Shown here one piece after another: positions 1-8,760 of a DNA stretch of 64,000 nucleotides. The position numbers were made by a program, and so were the translations under genes. The notes under the pieces were generated by a model, which did no database searches, had not been told where the DNA came from, and saw only the letters and a program-made list of their open reading frames with translations. The first letter of the stretch is position 1; every line of letters starts with the position of its first letter. Source of the stretch: Mesorhizobium sp. YIM 152430 (GTDB lineage: Bacteria > Pseudomonadota > Alphaproteobacteria > Rhizobiales > Rhizobiaceae); the NCBI RefSeq assembly GCF_029210365.1, contig NZ_JARGES010000043.1:186001-250000 (forward strand). The letters are read 5' to 3'.

Positions 1-735
1 CATGCCGTCGAGAATGTAGCGGAAGCCCTTATGCTCCTCGCCGATCAGTGCGTCGGCGGGAATTTCGAGATTGTCGAAGAAAATCTCCGTCGTCGCGTGG
101 TTGATCATGGTCGCGATCGGCGTGATCCGCATCCTGTCCTTCGGCGCCGCCTTCATGTCGACGATGAAGACCGACAGCCCGTCCGTGCGCGAGGGCAGCG
201 AGCCCTTGGGCGCGGTGCGGGCAAGGAGGATCATCAGGTCGGAATGCTCCGCCCGGCTGGTCCAGACCTTCTGGCCGTTGACGACATAGACGTCGCCGCG
301 CTTTTCGGCCGTCGTCGCGATCGACAGCGTGTCGGTGCCCGCGCCCGGCTCGGTGACGCCGAACGCCTGCAAGCGCAATTCGCCGCTGGCGATCTTCGGC
401 AGGTATTTCTGCTTCTGCGCCTCGCTGCCATGCCGCAGGAGCGTGCCCATCGTATACATCTGGGCATGGCACGCGGCGCCGTTCGCACCCGAGGCATGGA
501 CTTCGGCGAGGATCGCCGCCGCAGCCCGCAAGGGCAGGCCGCTGCCGCCATATTCCGCCGGAATCAGCGCGGCGAGCAGCCCGGCTTCCGCCATTGCCGT
601 AACGAATTCGGTCGGGTATGCGCGGGCGCGATCCACCTTGCGCCAGTACGCGTCGGGAAAGCGCCGGCACAGCGCGCGCGTCGTCTCGCGAATGGGTTCG
701 AGGTCGTCGTCGGAAATGGGCTGAGCGGAATCCAT
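1..735 (-). CDS. Acyl-CoA dehydrogenase, C-terminus beyond window
   Basis: Oxidises an acyl-CoA to the 2-enoyl-CoA with FAD. The first 245 codons are present; the reading frame runs off base 1. After an N-terminal helical region the middle domain shows the family pattern: FGVTEPGAGTD around residue 128, then VNGQKVWTSRAEHSDLMILLAR, where the flavin sits. Start chosen at the ATG at 735 (M-D-S-A-Q-P). It is divergent from the LysR gene at 843, so that regulator is its likely controller (inference). It is not a close copy of the second acyl-CoA dehydrogenase at 17084-18217. The acyl substrate cannot be read from the sequence; the missing C-terminal half contains the catalytic base region. Confidence 0.9.
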   Translation of the reverse strand, partial: MDSAQPISDDDLEPIRETTRALCRRFPDAYWRKVDRARAYPTEFVTAMAEAGLLAALIPAEYGGSGLPLRAAAAILAEVHASGANGAACHAQMYTMGTLLRHGSEAQKQKYLPKIASGELRLQAFGVTEPGAGTDTLSIATTAEKRGDVYVVNGQKVWTSRAEHSDLMILLARTAPKGSLPSRTDGLSVFIVDMKAAPKDRMRITPIATMINHATTEIFFDNLEIPADALIGEEHKGFRYILDGM

Positions 736-842
736 CGGTCTCACGCAATTGCGGCTCGAGCCTGCAAATTGTGCCCGAACGGGCTCTAAGGCAAAGATAA
801 TTTCCTTTTAGCTATGATAGGTTTTCATTATATCGTGCCCGC
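736..842. promoter_or_regulatory. Divergent promoter region between acyl-CoA dehydrogenase and LysR genes
   Basis: A 107-bp gap whose right part (about 790-835) is clearly more AT-rich than its surroundings. It contains the small palindrome CTATGATAG (812-820) and ATAAT/ATTAT arms at 797-801 and 827-831. LysR proteins usually bind such spaced inverted repeats upstream of a divergent target. Which bases are the operator is not settled. Confidence 0.4.
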
Positions 843-1808
843 ATGGACATGCGGCATCTGCGCTATTTCATCGCCATCGCCGAGGAAGGTTCGCTGTCAA
901 AGGCGGCCGAACGGCTCAACGTCGCGCAGCCGGCGCTGAGCCAGCATATGCGCAACATCGAGGAGGACCTGAAGGTCACGCTCCTCTTCCGCTCCTCGCG
1001 CGGCGTGCAGTTGACGGAGGCCGGCAAGCGGCTTCTCGAACATGGCCGGCTGGTGGTCGAATCCTTCGAGCAATTGTTCGACATCGTCGGCGGGACCGAG
1101 GTCGAACTGTCCGGCGAGGTCCGCTTCGGCCTGCCGGGAACGGTGAGCCAGGTGCTCTCCGCGCGGCTGATCGACGAGGCTTCCCGGCGCTATCCGAAAA
1201 TCAGGTTGAGAATTGCCGAGGCGATGAGCGGCTTCATCTTCGACTGGCTGCGCGAGGGCAAGGTCGACATCGCCGTGCTCTACCGCGCCCGCGAGACGCG
1301 CGGACTGGCGCTGACGCCGGTGCTTTCGGAGGAACTGCGCCTGTTCGCAGCGCCGGGCATGGGCGTCGGCGCGGCGCAGCCGGGCGTCGACGCCGTGCGC
1401 TATGCGGACGCCATCGACCTGCCGCTGATCGTGCCGAGCCCCGGCCACGGCCTGCGCGACCTGCTCGACGAAATGGCGCTCAGTCATTGCGAAACGCCGC
1501 TCAACGCCCGCACGGAAATCGATTCCTATGCGCCGATCAAGACGCTGGTCGAACAGGGGCTCGGCTATTCGATCCTGCCGGCGATGGCGATCAAGGCCGA
1601 GACGGAGGCCGGTCGGCTCGTATCCTGGCGTATCGGCGAACCCGATCTGCGCCGCCAGCTTCTGGTCGCGACGCCGGCCGACAGGCCGATGAGCAGCGCC
1701 ACCAAGGCGATCGAGAACCTGACCATGGAGATGTTGTCGCGGCTCGTCGGCGAAGGCATCTGGGACGCAAGGCTCCTGCACGCGGCGAGGGACGCGCCCC
1801 GCTCATGA
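843..1808 (+). CDS. LysR-family transcriptional regulator
   Basis: DNA-binding regulator of 321 residues. The N-terminal winged helix-turn-helix (about residues 1-60) carries the family pattern: LRYFIAIAEEGSLSKAAERL, then QPALSQHMRNIEEDL and LFRSSRGVQLTEAG. The rest is the periplasmic-binding-protein-like effector domain (about 90-300). It is transcribed away from the acyl-CoA dehydrogenase gene and converges on the CoA-transferase gene, overlapping its end by six bases. Its likely role is inducer-dependent control of the neighbouring acyl-CoA genes (inference). The effector is unknown. Overall it resembles the Nac/Cbl-like branch of LysR proteins, but that is only an impression. Confidence 0.92.
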   Translation: MDMRHLRYFIAIAEEGSLSKAAERLNVAQPALSQHMRNIEEDLKVTLLFRSSRGVQLTEAGKRLLEHGRLVVESFEQLFDIVGGTEVELSGEVRFGLPGTVSQVLSARLIDEASRRYPKIRLRIAEAMSGFIFDWLREGKVDIAVLYRARETRGLALTPVLSEELRLFAAPGMGVGAAQPGVDAVRYADAIDLPLIVPSPGHGLRDLLDEMALSHCETPLNARTEIDSYAPIKTLVEQGLGYSILPAMAIKAETEAGRLVSWRIGEPDLRRQLLVATPADRPMSSATKAIENLTMEMLSRLVGEGIWDARLLHAARDAPRS

Positions 1809-2945
1809 CGCCTTGCGGCCGCGTTTCGGACTGAACTCGTCGCGAAGCTTCTCCGTATGGCTGCCGAGCGGCGGAACGGGGCCGGGCGCACGCACCTCGC
1901 CATCGAAGCTCGCCGCGCGCGAGAACATGCGGATGGCGCCGCCGGGAACGTCCAGATCGACGAAGCGCGCCTGGGGATGATCCTCGATATCGGCGACTTC
2001 CGACACCTTGCCATAGGCGATCGACGCCGCCTGCAAGCGTTCGACGACCTCGTAACCGGTCAGCCGGCCCAGCGCGTCCTGCACCGCGGCGTCGGTATCC
2101 GCCCGGCGCGCCACGCGGTCGTTGTTCGTCGCGAAGGACGCGTCGGCCGCCAGATCCGGCCGGGCAAGGACGTCGATGCAGAGTTTTTGCCATTCGACGT
2201 CGTTCTGGATCGAGATCAGGAAGGATTCTCCGTCGGCCGCGTCGAAGATTCCGTAGGGCGCGATGGACGGGTGGGCGAGGCCGAGCCGCTTCGGGGCCGA
2301 ATTGCCGTAGCGATGCGCGATCCAGGGCACGTTCATCCAGTCCATCAGCGAATGAAAGAGCGACACCTCGATATGGGCGCCCTCGCCCGTCCGCTCGCGC
2401 GAAATCAGCGCTTCGAGAATGGCTTCGTAGGCGTGCATACCGGTGGCGATGTCGCAGACCGAGACGCCGACCCGGGCCGGACCGTGCTCGGTGCCGGTGA
2501 TGGAGGAAAGGCCGCTTTCGGCCTGGACGAGGAGATCGTAGGCCTTGCGCGTCGCCATCGGACCGTCAGCGCCATAGCCGGAGATCGAGCAGGTGATGAG
2601 GCGCGGATTGGCGGCGCGCAGCACATCATGGCCGAGCCCCAGCCGGGCGGCGGCGCCGGGGGCGAGGTTCTGGATGAAGATGTCGGCGCCCGCGAGCATT
2701 TCGCGCACCATGGCGAGATCGTCTTCGGCGCGCAGATCGACGACGCAGCTTTCCTTGCCGCCGTTCAGCCAGACGAAATAGGATGACGAGCCTTCGGCGA
2801 AGCGGTCATATTTGCGCGCGAAATCGCCCTCGGCGCGCTCCAGCTTGATGACGCGTGCCCCCGCCTCCGCCAGACGCTCCGAGGCATAGGGGGCTGCGAC
2901 CGCCTGTTCGAGCGCGACGACGAGAAGACCGTCGAGTGGCCTCAT
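1803..2945 (-). CDS. Class III CoA-transferase (CaiB/BaiF family)
   Basis: Moves CoA between carboxylic acids through an enzyme-bound aspartyl-CoA thioester. The 380-residue length is normal for the family. It opens with the typical PLDGLLVVALEQAVAAPY segment. D165 in VSVCDIATGMHA aligns with the catalytic aspartate of formyl-CoA transferase. The frame stays open further upstream, but the ATG at 2945 is preferred because GGAGG lies eight bases before it and the family N-terminus begins there. It is divergent from the acyl-CoA ligase at 3131. It probably activates the imported acid in this block; donor and acceptor are unknown. Confidence 0.92.
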   Translation of the reverse strand: MRPLDGLLVVALEQAVAAPYASERLAEAGARVIKLERAEGDFARKYDRFAEGSSSYFVWLNGGKESCVVDLRAEDDLAMVREMLAGADIFIQNLAPGAAARLGLGHDVLRAANPRLITCSISGYGADGPMATRKAYDLLVQAESGLSSITGTEHGPARVGVSVCDIATGMHAYEAILEALISRERTGEGAHIEVSLFHSLMDWMNVPWIAHRYGNSAPKRLGLAHPSIAPYGIFDAADGESFLISIQNDVEWQKLCIDVLARPDLAADASFATNNDRVARRADTDAAVQDALGRLTGYEVVERLQAASIAYGKVSEVADIEDHPQARFVDLDVPGGAIRMFSRAASFDGEVRAPGPVPPLGSHTEKLRDEFSPKRGRKAS

Positions 2946-3130
2946 CCGATTGTACCTCCATTTGTTCGTGCGGATCGTGGTCGCCAAAGCCGGCCTGCGC
3001 CAATACTTATGCGCTATCTGACCTATAACATTCTGTTTTGGCGGCAGACGGCGGATCGCGAAACGAAACCGTTGTCGGACATTCGGACTTAGCCTAGCCT
3101 TCACGCGAAAGAGCCGGAAGGGAGGAACGG
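2946..3130. promoter_or_regulatory. Divergent promoter region, CoA-transferase and acyl-CoA ligase
   Basis: A 185-bp gap feeding the CoA-transferase leftward and the ligase rightward. It contains one copy of the TTGTCGGACAT operator described separately. A GGAAGGGAGG ribosome-binding stretch lies just before the ligase ATG at 3131. No small gene was seen. Confidence 0.5.
3072..3082. promoter_or_regulatory. Putative GntR/FadR-type operator, copy 1
   Basis: TTGTCGGACAT, 49 bases before the ligase start. It fits the GT-N3-AC core typical of FadR-subfamily operators and shares 11 of 12 bases (TTGTCGGACATT versus ATGTCGGACATT) with copy 2 at 4759. Its outer arms are imperfect. Confidence 0.5.
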
Positions 3131-4728
3131 ATGGCCTATCCGCAGACGCGCCATGAGGTGCATTACGGCAACCGCATGGTGCGGGCTTTCGTCGAGCGGC
3201 CGCCGACCATCGACGCCATGTTCCGCGCGGCAGTCGCGCAGGCGCCGCAGCGCGACGCGCTCGTGATGGACGGGGAACGCTTGAGCTATGCGGCACTTGA
3301 TGCGCGGGTCGAGGCCATCGCAGCCCGCCTCATCGCGCGCGGATTGACGAAAGGCGAGCGGCTCGCCCTGCTTCTGGACAACGGCTTCGCTTTTCTCGAA
3401 TGCGTGCTGGCCGCGGCGCGCGCGGGATTGATCGTGGTGCGATGAACACGCGCCAGCGGCGGCCGGAGATCGAATTCGTCCTCAACCAGTGCCGTGCCGC
3501 GGCGCTGGTCCATGGCGCCGAGCACGCCGCCAACCTGCCGACGGAGGATGCGGTGCCGGATCTGCGGGCGCGCTTCGTCGTCGGGGAGGGGCCAGGGATC
3601 GCCTACGAGGAACTGGCAAGGCCGGCCGAACCCGCTTCGTTCCCGCAGGTGGCCGAAGACGACGTCTTCTGCCTTCTCTACACATCGGGGACGACCGGAC
3701 GGCCCAAGGGCGCGAAGCTGACACATTTTTCGACCATCCACTCGACGATCAACTACGTCTCCGCGCTGGCGCTGACGCCAACCGATGTCGGGCTGCTGGC
3801 CGTGCCGGCCTCGCATGTCACCGGCCTTGTGGCGGTTCTTTTGACCATGATCCGCGCTAGCGGCACGACCGTGATGCTGCCCGCCTTCAAGGCGCGGCAT
3901 TTTCTCAAAGTGGCGGCGCGTGAGAGGGCGACCTTCACGATCATGGTGCCGGCCATCTACAATCTGTGCCTGCTCGATCCCGACTTTGGCCGTTTCGACC
4001 TGTCGAACTGGCGCATCGCCGGTTTCGGCGGCGCCCCGATGCCGCAGGCGACGATCGACCGCCTTGCTGTGACGGCGCCTTCGCTCAATCTCGTCAACTG
4101 CTACGGTTCGACGGAGACCACATCGCCGGCGACGATCCTGCCGGTCGGCGACATCGCCACGCATCCGAAATCGGTCGGACGGCCGGTCGCGGGCTGCGAC
4201 ATCCTCATTCTCGACGAGCATGGCCGCGAAGTCGCGCCGGGCGAAAGCGGCGAACTGATGATCGCCGGCGCGATGGTCGTGCCCGGCTACTGGGAGAATC
4301 CGCAAGCCGACGCCGCCGGTTTCATCGACGGCTACTGGGTCTCCGGCGATGTCGGGTCGGTGGATGCCGAAGGCTACGTCCACGTCTTCGACCGCAAGAA
4401 GGACATGATCAACCGGGCCGGCTTCAAGGTCTACTGCATCGAGGTCGAAAGCGTCCTGTCGCGCCATCCGGCGATCATCGAAAGCGCGGTCGTCGGCCGC
4501 CCCGATCCGGTTCTCGGCGAAAAGGTCCACGCCTTCATCGTCGCGCAGCCCGAGGGAGCGGATGCACAGGCGATCCGCGCCTACTGCGCCGAGCGCCTGT
4601 CCGACTACAAGGTGCCGGACGCGATCACCTTCCTCGATGCCCCCCTGCCGCGCAACCCGAACGGCAAGATTCTGAAAACTGCGCTGCGCCAGATGCTGCC
4701 GGCGGACGATGTCGCTGCGGCGCGTTGA
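3131..4728 (+). pseudogene. AMP-dependent acyl-CoA ligase, broken by a one-base frameshift
   Basis: Would activate a carboxylic acid to its CoA thioester with ATP. The first frame (3131-3445, 104 residues) ends ...AGLIVVR-stop. The family continues VVP-MN-T-R, and exactly that sequence is found one frame over, from the ATG at 3442. Adding one C beside base 3440 restores a 532-residue protein. The downstream part has all core motifs: YTSGTTGRPKG (about 3678-3710), YGSTETTSP, SGDVGSVDAEG, the hinge DRKKDMINRAGFKV and the C-terminal PNGKILKT catalytic lysine. The remainder is undecayed, so this is either a very recent mutation or a sequencing error. It is divergent from the CoA-transferase and upstream of the TRAP operon. 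Confidence 0.9.
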
Positions 4729-4755
4729 CAAGTCGCGAGGCCGGGTGTCAATGTT

Positions 4756-4772
4756 GGAATGTCGGACATTCC
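4756..4772. promoter_or_regulatory. Putative GntR/FadR-type operator, copy 2 (perfect palindrome)
   Basis: GGAATGTC-G-GACATTCC is a perfect inverted repeat of eight-base arms around one base. It lies between the ligase stop and the TRAP binding-protein gene. Its core ATGTCGGACAT matches the copies at 3072 and 8700. The GntR regulator encoded at 7900-8634 is the obvious candidate ligand (inference). Confidence 0.6.
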
Positions 4773-4909
4773 GATAATGCCTTTGGGAGGAGGCGACGAC
4801 GCTTGCAGGCCGGGAAGATGACCGTCCGGGACGGTATCGGAGCGCATCCGGGCTTGGTCACATGAAGATGGGGCGCATCGCCCCGCGATCTGTCATCCAG
4901 GGAGGAACC

Positions 4910-5998
4910 ATGACGAAACTCGCGAAATGGGCGGTGCTTGCCTCCGCCACGCTTTTGTCCAGTGCCGCGCTCGCCCAGACCAACCTCATGATCTCGGCCT
5001 CGCTGCCGCAGGTTCATTTCTGGGTCGGCCAGCACATGGACCCCTTCGCCGACGCCATCGAGGCCGAGACCAATGGCGAGATCGCCTTCACGCGCTTTTA
5101 TGCAGGCGAACTGACCTCGGTCGGCCGCGAGCTCGACGCGCTGCAGGGCGGCACGGTCGCCGTCGCGGCGCCGCTGCTCGCGCCCTATCACGAGGGCACG
5201 TTTCCGCTCTCCGACGTGACACAGCTTCCCACCATCGGCACCAATTCGGAACTGATGACCCGCGCCTTCCTGAAACTGATGGACGACGGCACCGAACTGG
5301 CCGACGGCAAGACCTTCTACCAATACGAGATCGAGCCAAAGGAAATCCGCGCCTGGCCGGTGGCGACGACTGCGGCCTATGCGATTTCCTTTGCCGGCGA
5401 AAATCCAGATTCGGTTTCCGGGCTGAGCGGCAAGCCGATGCGTGCCGGATCGGCGCTGCACACCATCTTCCTCAACGAACTGGGCGTCACGCCGGTCACG
5501 ATGCCCTCTTCCGCATCCTACGAAGCGTTGTCGCGCGGCACGGTCGAGGGCACGATCCTGTCGATCGGCGACTGGCGCTCCTATTCGCTTCAGGACGTCC
5601 TGACCCACACGATCACCGGCGTCGCCGTCGGCCACTGGGGCAGCTATCTGGCGATCAACAATGCGACCTGGGAGATGCTGACGCCCGAGCAGCAGGAGAC
5701 CTGGGACCGCGTCGCGCGTGAGATCGCCATGCAGAACGCCGCCGGCATCGACGCGCAGGACATCGAGGTGCAGGAAGAGGCTGAAGGCGCAGGCTCGGTA
5801 TTCACGCCGATAACCGAGATGTCGCAGGAAATGCAGGACCACATCGCCACGGCTTCGACCAACACCTGGCAGACCTGGGTGGAGCAGACGGAAGCCGCCG
5901 GCCACCCGGGCCGCGCGACCGCCAAGCGCTGGGCAGAACTCGTCGTCGAGGAAGGCGGAGAACTGCCGGAAGGCGTCGCCGAATTCCTCGAACTTTGA
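4910..5998 (+). CDS. dctP: TRAP transporter solute-binding protein (DctP family)
   Basis: Periplasmic receptor of a sodium-driven TRAP transporter for a carboxylate. It has 362 residues with a clear signal peptide (lysines at 3 and 6, hydrophobic core, cleavage after about residue 23 at ALAQ). The mature protein has the DctP layout, including KPMRAGSALHTIFLNELG; the arginine there is the residue that pairs with the substrate carboxylate in this family. Start chosen at the ATG at 4910, with GGAGGAAC directly upstream, rather than the open frame from 4862. It is first in an operon with the large and small membrane subunits. The actual ligand is unknown; the neighbouring CoA genes suggest an organic acid. 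Confidence 0.93.
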   Translation: MTKLAKWAVLASATLLSSAALAQTNLMISASLPQVHFWVGQHMDPFADAIEAETNGEIAFTRFYAGELTSVGRELDALQGGTVAVAAPLLAPYHEGTFPLSDVTQLPTIGTNSELMTRAFLKLMDDGTELADGKTFYQYEIEPKEIRAWPVATTAAYAISFAGENPDSVSGLSGKPMRAGSALHTIFLNELGVTPVTMPSSASYEALSRGTVEGTILSIGDWRSYSLQDVLTHTITGVAVGHWGSYLAINNATWEMLTPEQQETWDRVAREIAMQNAAGIDAQDIEVQEEAEGAGSVFTPITEMSQEMQDHIATASTNTWQTWVEQTEAAGHPGRATAKRWAELVVEEGGELPEGVAEFLEL

Positions 5999-6007
5999 AC
6001 GGGTGTG

Positions 6008-6027
6008 GGCGGCGCTCCGGCGCCGCC
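6008..6027 (+). terminator. Stem-loop between dctP and dctM
   Basis: Perfect 8-bp stem GGCGGCGC/GCGCCGCC with the four-base loop TCCG, followed by a pyrimidine-rich stretch (CTCCTTCTTTC). It lies ten bases after the binding-protein stop. It probably reduces readthrough or protects the upstream mRNA, so that binding protein is made in excess over the membrane subunits. Confidence 0.55.
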
Positions 6028-6056
6028 TCCTTCTTTCGACCAAGGGATGATGCCAA

Positions 6057-7361
6057 GTGTCGCACAGCCTCGCCTTGTGGTTCGTCGCCTTCTGGTTCGC
6101 AGTCTTCCTCCTTCTCGGGCAGAACGTCGCCACGGTGCTGTTCGGCGCCGGCCTCCTTGGCATGTATCTGTGGGTCGGTCCGCAGCTCTTCCAGGGAATT
6201 CTGGGGCAGGACATCTTCTTCACCGCCTCGTCCTATTCGCTGTCGATCATTCCGCTCTATCTCCTGATGGCGCAGCTTCTGATGCGTGGCGGACTGATCG
6301 TCGATCTTTTCCGCGTTGGCCATCGTCTTTCGGGCTATCGCCGCTTTCCGCTCGGGGTCGCGACGCTGGTGACGGGCGGCATGTTGGGAGCGGTGTCGGG
6401 TTCGGGCTCGGCCAGCGCGGCAGCGCTGGCGACCCTCGCCGGCCCTGAGCTCGAGCGCGTCGGCTATACGCGCCGCTTCGCGATCGGCCTTGCAGCCGTC
6501 GCCGGTTCGCTGTCGGCCGTCATTCCGCCAAGCCTGATCGTCATCATCTACGGATCGATCACCACAGTGCCGATCGGCCAGCTCTTCATCGGATTGCTGG
6601 GGCCGGGTATCCTGTGTCTTGCGGTCTATGTCATCTGCATCCGCATCTTCGGCGAAGTCACGCCGGGCGCGATCGAGGGCGTTGCGCCGACCGGCGCGGA
6701 ACATGTGGGCGGATCGAGCTTCGCTGCGAGCGCTTTTCTTGTCTTCCTGATGCTGGTCGTCTTCGGTGGCATATATGGCGGCGTCATCACGGTCGGCGAA
6801 GCTGGCGCCATCGGCGCCTTCACGGCGCTCGTCGGGCTGACATTCATGCGGCGCATCGGTATCGGCGACCTTGCCCATGCGCTCGCCGATTCGGTCAAGA
6901 TCACCGCCATGCTGATGATGCTGGTCATCGGCGCGCAGATCTTCGCCCGCTTCCTGTCGATCTCGCGCGTGCCGCGCGAACTTCTCGCTTTGGCCGAGCC
7001 GCTCCTGTCGAGTCCCGGCCTGATCGCCGGCCTGCTCTTGCTGCTGTTGTTCCTTGCCGGGATGATTCTTGAATCGGCGGCGGTCATCCTGCTGATCGTG
7101 CCGATCGTCCTGCCCATCCTGCAAGCCGCCGGCATCGACCTGCTCTGGTTCGGCGTGATGGCGAGTTTCATGATCGCGCTCGGTCTCCTGACGCCGCCCG
7201 TCGGCCTGTCTGCCTATGCGGCATCGGCCGCCGCGCGCTATCCGGTGGCGCAGGTATTCCGGCCGGCAACGCAGTTCGCCATTGTCGCGGCCATCATCGT
7301 GGGCGGAGCGATGATCTTCATGCCCGGTCTCGTGACCTGGCTCCCGAGCCATATCCGCTAG
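6057..7361 (+). CDS. dctM: TRAP transporter large permease (DctM family)
   Basis: The transporting subunit of the TRAP system, 434 residues, almost entirely hydrophobic with about 12 membrane segments. Typical features are GAVSGSGSASAAALATLAGPEL around residue 115 and PPSLIVIIYG around residue 160, matching the DctM sodium/substrate-binding hairpins, plus a second internal repeat with LTPPVGLSAYAASA near residue 380. The start is the GTG at 6057; the nearby ATGs at 6047 and 6050 are in other frames. It follows dctP after a stem-loop and is nine bases upstream of dctQ. This order (P-M-Q) differs from the commoner P-Q-M. Confidence 0.93.
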   Translation: MSHSLALWFVAFWFAVFLLLGQNVATVLFGAGLLGMYLWVGPQLFQGILGQDIFFTASSYSLSIIPLYLLMAQLLMRGGLIVDLFRVGHRLSGYRRFPLGVATLVTGGMLGAVSGSGSASAAALATLAGPELERVGYTRRFAIGLAAVAGSLSAVIPPSLIVIIYGSITTVPIGQLFIGLLGPGILCLAVYVICIRIFGEVTPGAIEGVAPTGAEHVGGSSFAASAFLVFLMLVVFGGIYGGVITVGEAGAIGAFTALVGLTFMRRIGIGDLAHALADSVKITAMLMMLVIGAQIFARFLSISRVPRELLALAEPLLSSPGLIAGLLLLLLFLAGMILESAAVILLIVPIVLPILQAAGIDLLWFGVMASFMIALGLLTPPVGLSAYAASAAARYPVAQVFRPATQFAIVAAIIVGGAMIFMPGLVTWLPSHIR

Positions 7362-7370
7362 GAGCCTTCG

Positions 7371-7910
7371 ATGAATTTCTATCGCGGTCTTGGAAAGTTC
7401 GAATGGGGCATGGCCTCAATCGGTGCGGGTCTATGCCTGTTCGTGATGATGATGATCACCGTGATCAGCGTCTTCGGCCGCTATGTGCTCCAGACCGACC
7501 TCGTGCCGGGCGCCTACAACATCATCGAGCGGGTGGTCTTCCCGCTGCTGATCTTCTGGGCGTTGCCGCTAGCCCATCGCGAGGGCGTGTTCCCCAGGCT
7601 CGAAATCGTCGCGGACACCTTGCCCTTCGCCGCCCGCAAGCTTCTTGCGCTCGTCGTCGTCACGGTCGAACTCGCGATCTTCCTTCTCCTGACCTGGTAT
7701 GTCGCGAAATTTGCCTGGGCAGGCTATTTGAGCGCGCGCACCATGCAGATCGGCTCGAGTTACTATCCCCTCTGGCCGCTCCTCATGATGGTGCCGCTCG
7801 CCTTCGGACTGATGATCATCGAGATGATCGCGATGCTTCTGCGCGACGGCAGGGCACTGGCCCGCGGGCGCGAGGACGAAGCGCCGAACGAGCAAGCCCC
7901 TACGGCGTGA
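7371..7910 (+). CDS. dctQ: TRAP transporter small permease (DctQ family)
   Basis: Small membrane partner of DctM, 179 residues. Four hydrophobic segments can be picked out (about residues 18-40, 55-70, 85-110 and 135-160). The order of hydrophobic and charged parts is typical of DctQ, including the HREGVFPRLEI segment after the second helix. AGGAGCC precedes the ATG. It is last in the TRAP operon and runs 11 bases into the end of the convergent GntR gene. Confidence 0.9.
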   Translation: MNFYRGLGKFEWGMASIGAGLCLFVMMMITVISVFGRYVLQTDLVPGAYNIIERVVFPLLIFWALPLAHREGVFPRLEIVADTLPFAARKLLALVVVTVELAIFLLLTWYVAKFAWAGYLSARTMQIGSSYYPLWPLLMMVPLAFGLMIIEMIAMLLRDGRALARGREDEAPNEQAPTA

Positions 7911-8634
7911 CGCCCGGCTCGATGCGCTGGTCGATGCTGAGACCAGCGAGCTCCCAACCGCGTTTCAAATCCGCGACATGCTTGCGCATCCACAATTCGG
8001 CATGGGCGCCATCGCGCCTCTCGATGCCGGCGACGACCTCGCGATGGGCCTCGACCAGCCGGCGTGCCGCCTGCGGCAGCTGCATCTGGAACGTCTCGAA
8101 GGCGGGATAGAGCAGGAGCCCGACCGGCTCGCGCGACAGGAGAAGCACCTTGTTGGCGGCTGCCGCCGAAACCAGCGAGTGGAATTCGAGGTCCAGCTTG
8201 CCGGGCGAAATGCCGCGTTCGACGACGGCGGAAGTGGCGTCGAGATTGGCCTTGAGGGCTGCGATCTGCGCATCGCTCGCCGCGCTTGCCGCAAGCTGTG
8301 CGGCCAGCGGCTCGAGCACCATCGCGACCTCCCACAATTCCTCGAACGTCACCTCGTGCATGACGAGTGCGCGGGTCGTGCGGGGGGCGAGATCGGCCGA
8401 ATGCGGCACCGTGACGAGAAGCCGCTTGCGTCCCTCGCGTCGCACGAGCCCCTCACTTTCGAGCTGGCGGATGCCCTCGCGCACCGTCGAACGGTTGACG
8501 CCGAACTTCGCCGCGAGCTCGATTTCGCTCGGCAGGGGCTCACCGGGCTTCAGCGCGCCCGAAAGAATGTGCTTTTGCAGTTCCGTCGATACGGCCTGGT
8601 AGGCCGGCGGCACTTTCAGTTTCTCGATTTCCAA
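7900..8634 (-). CDS. GntR-family (FadR/FCD subfamily) transcriptional regulator
   Basis: Repressor or activator of 244 residues. The N-terminal winged helix has the family pattern: LPSEIELAAKFGVNRSTVREGIRQLESEGLV at about residues 34-64. The C-terminal all-helical FCD domain keeps histidines placed for metal/ligand binding (EFHSLV, AHREVV, MRKHVADL). The frame opens with a TTG at 8634; no ATG or GTG lies near the expected N-terminus, and GGAGCGGGA lies upstream. It converges on dctQ. A palindromic TTGTCCGACAA sits 66 bases upstream, and related sites precede the ligase and dctP, so autoregulation and control of acid uptake and activation are likely (inference). Confidence 0.92.
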   Translation of the reverse strand: MEIEKLKVPPAYQAVSTELQKHILSGALKPGEPLPSEIELAAKFGVNRSTVREGIRQLESEGLVRREGRKRLLVTVPHSADLAPRTTRALVMHEVTFEELWEVAMVLEPLAAQLAASAASDAQIAALKANLDATSAVVERGISPGKLDLEFHSLVSAAAANKVLLLSREPVGLLLYPAFETFQMQLPQAARRLVEAHREVVAGIERRDGAHAELWMRKHVADLKRGWELAGLSIDQRIEPGVTP

Positions 8635-8699
8635 AGCGTCCCGCTCCGCACTCGATCCGGATTCGATCTAGCATGAATCCGCGTGCGGCAGGCAAGTTT

Positions 8700-8710
8700 T
8701 TGTCCGACAA
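8700..8710. promoter_or_regulatory. Putative GntR/FadR-type operator, copy 3 (perfect palindrome)
   Basis: TTGTC-C-GACAA lies just upstream of the GntR gene. It is the best match of the three copies to the FadR-subfamily pattern T-N-GT-N3-AC-N-A. Its position suggests autoregulation. Confidence 0.6.
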
Positions 8711-8728
8711 TCGGTCAGTTTGGTGAGG

Positions 8729-8752
8729 AGGGCGGCCGTATCGGGCCGCCCT
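8729..8752 (-). terminator. Stem-loop after the cyclase-family gene
   Basis: Perfect 9-bp stem AGGGCGGCC/GGCCGCCCT around a six-base loop, eight bases beyond the stop of the cyclase gene at 8761. No clear U-run follows on the minus strand, so it may be a weak terminator or an mRNA 3' end stabiliser. Confidence 0.5.
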
Positions 8753-8760
8753 GCCGAAAT

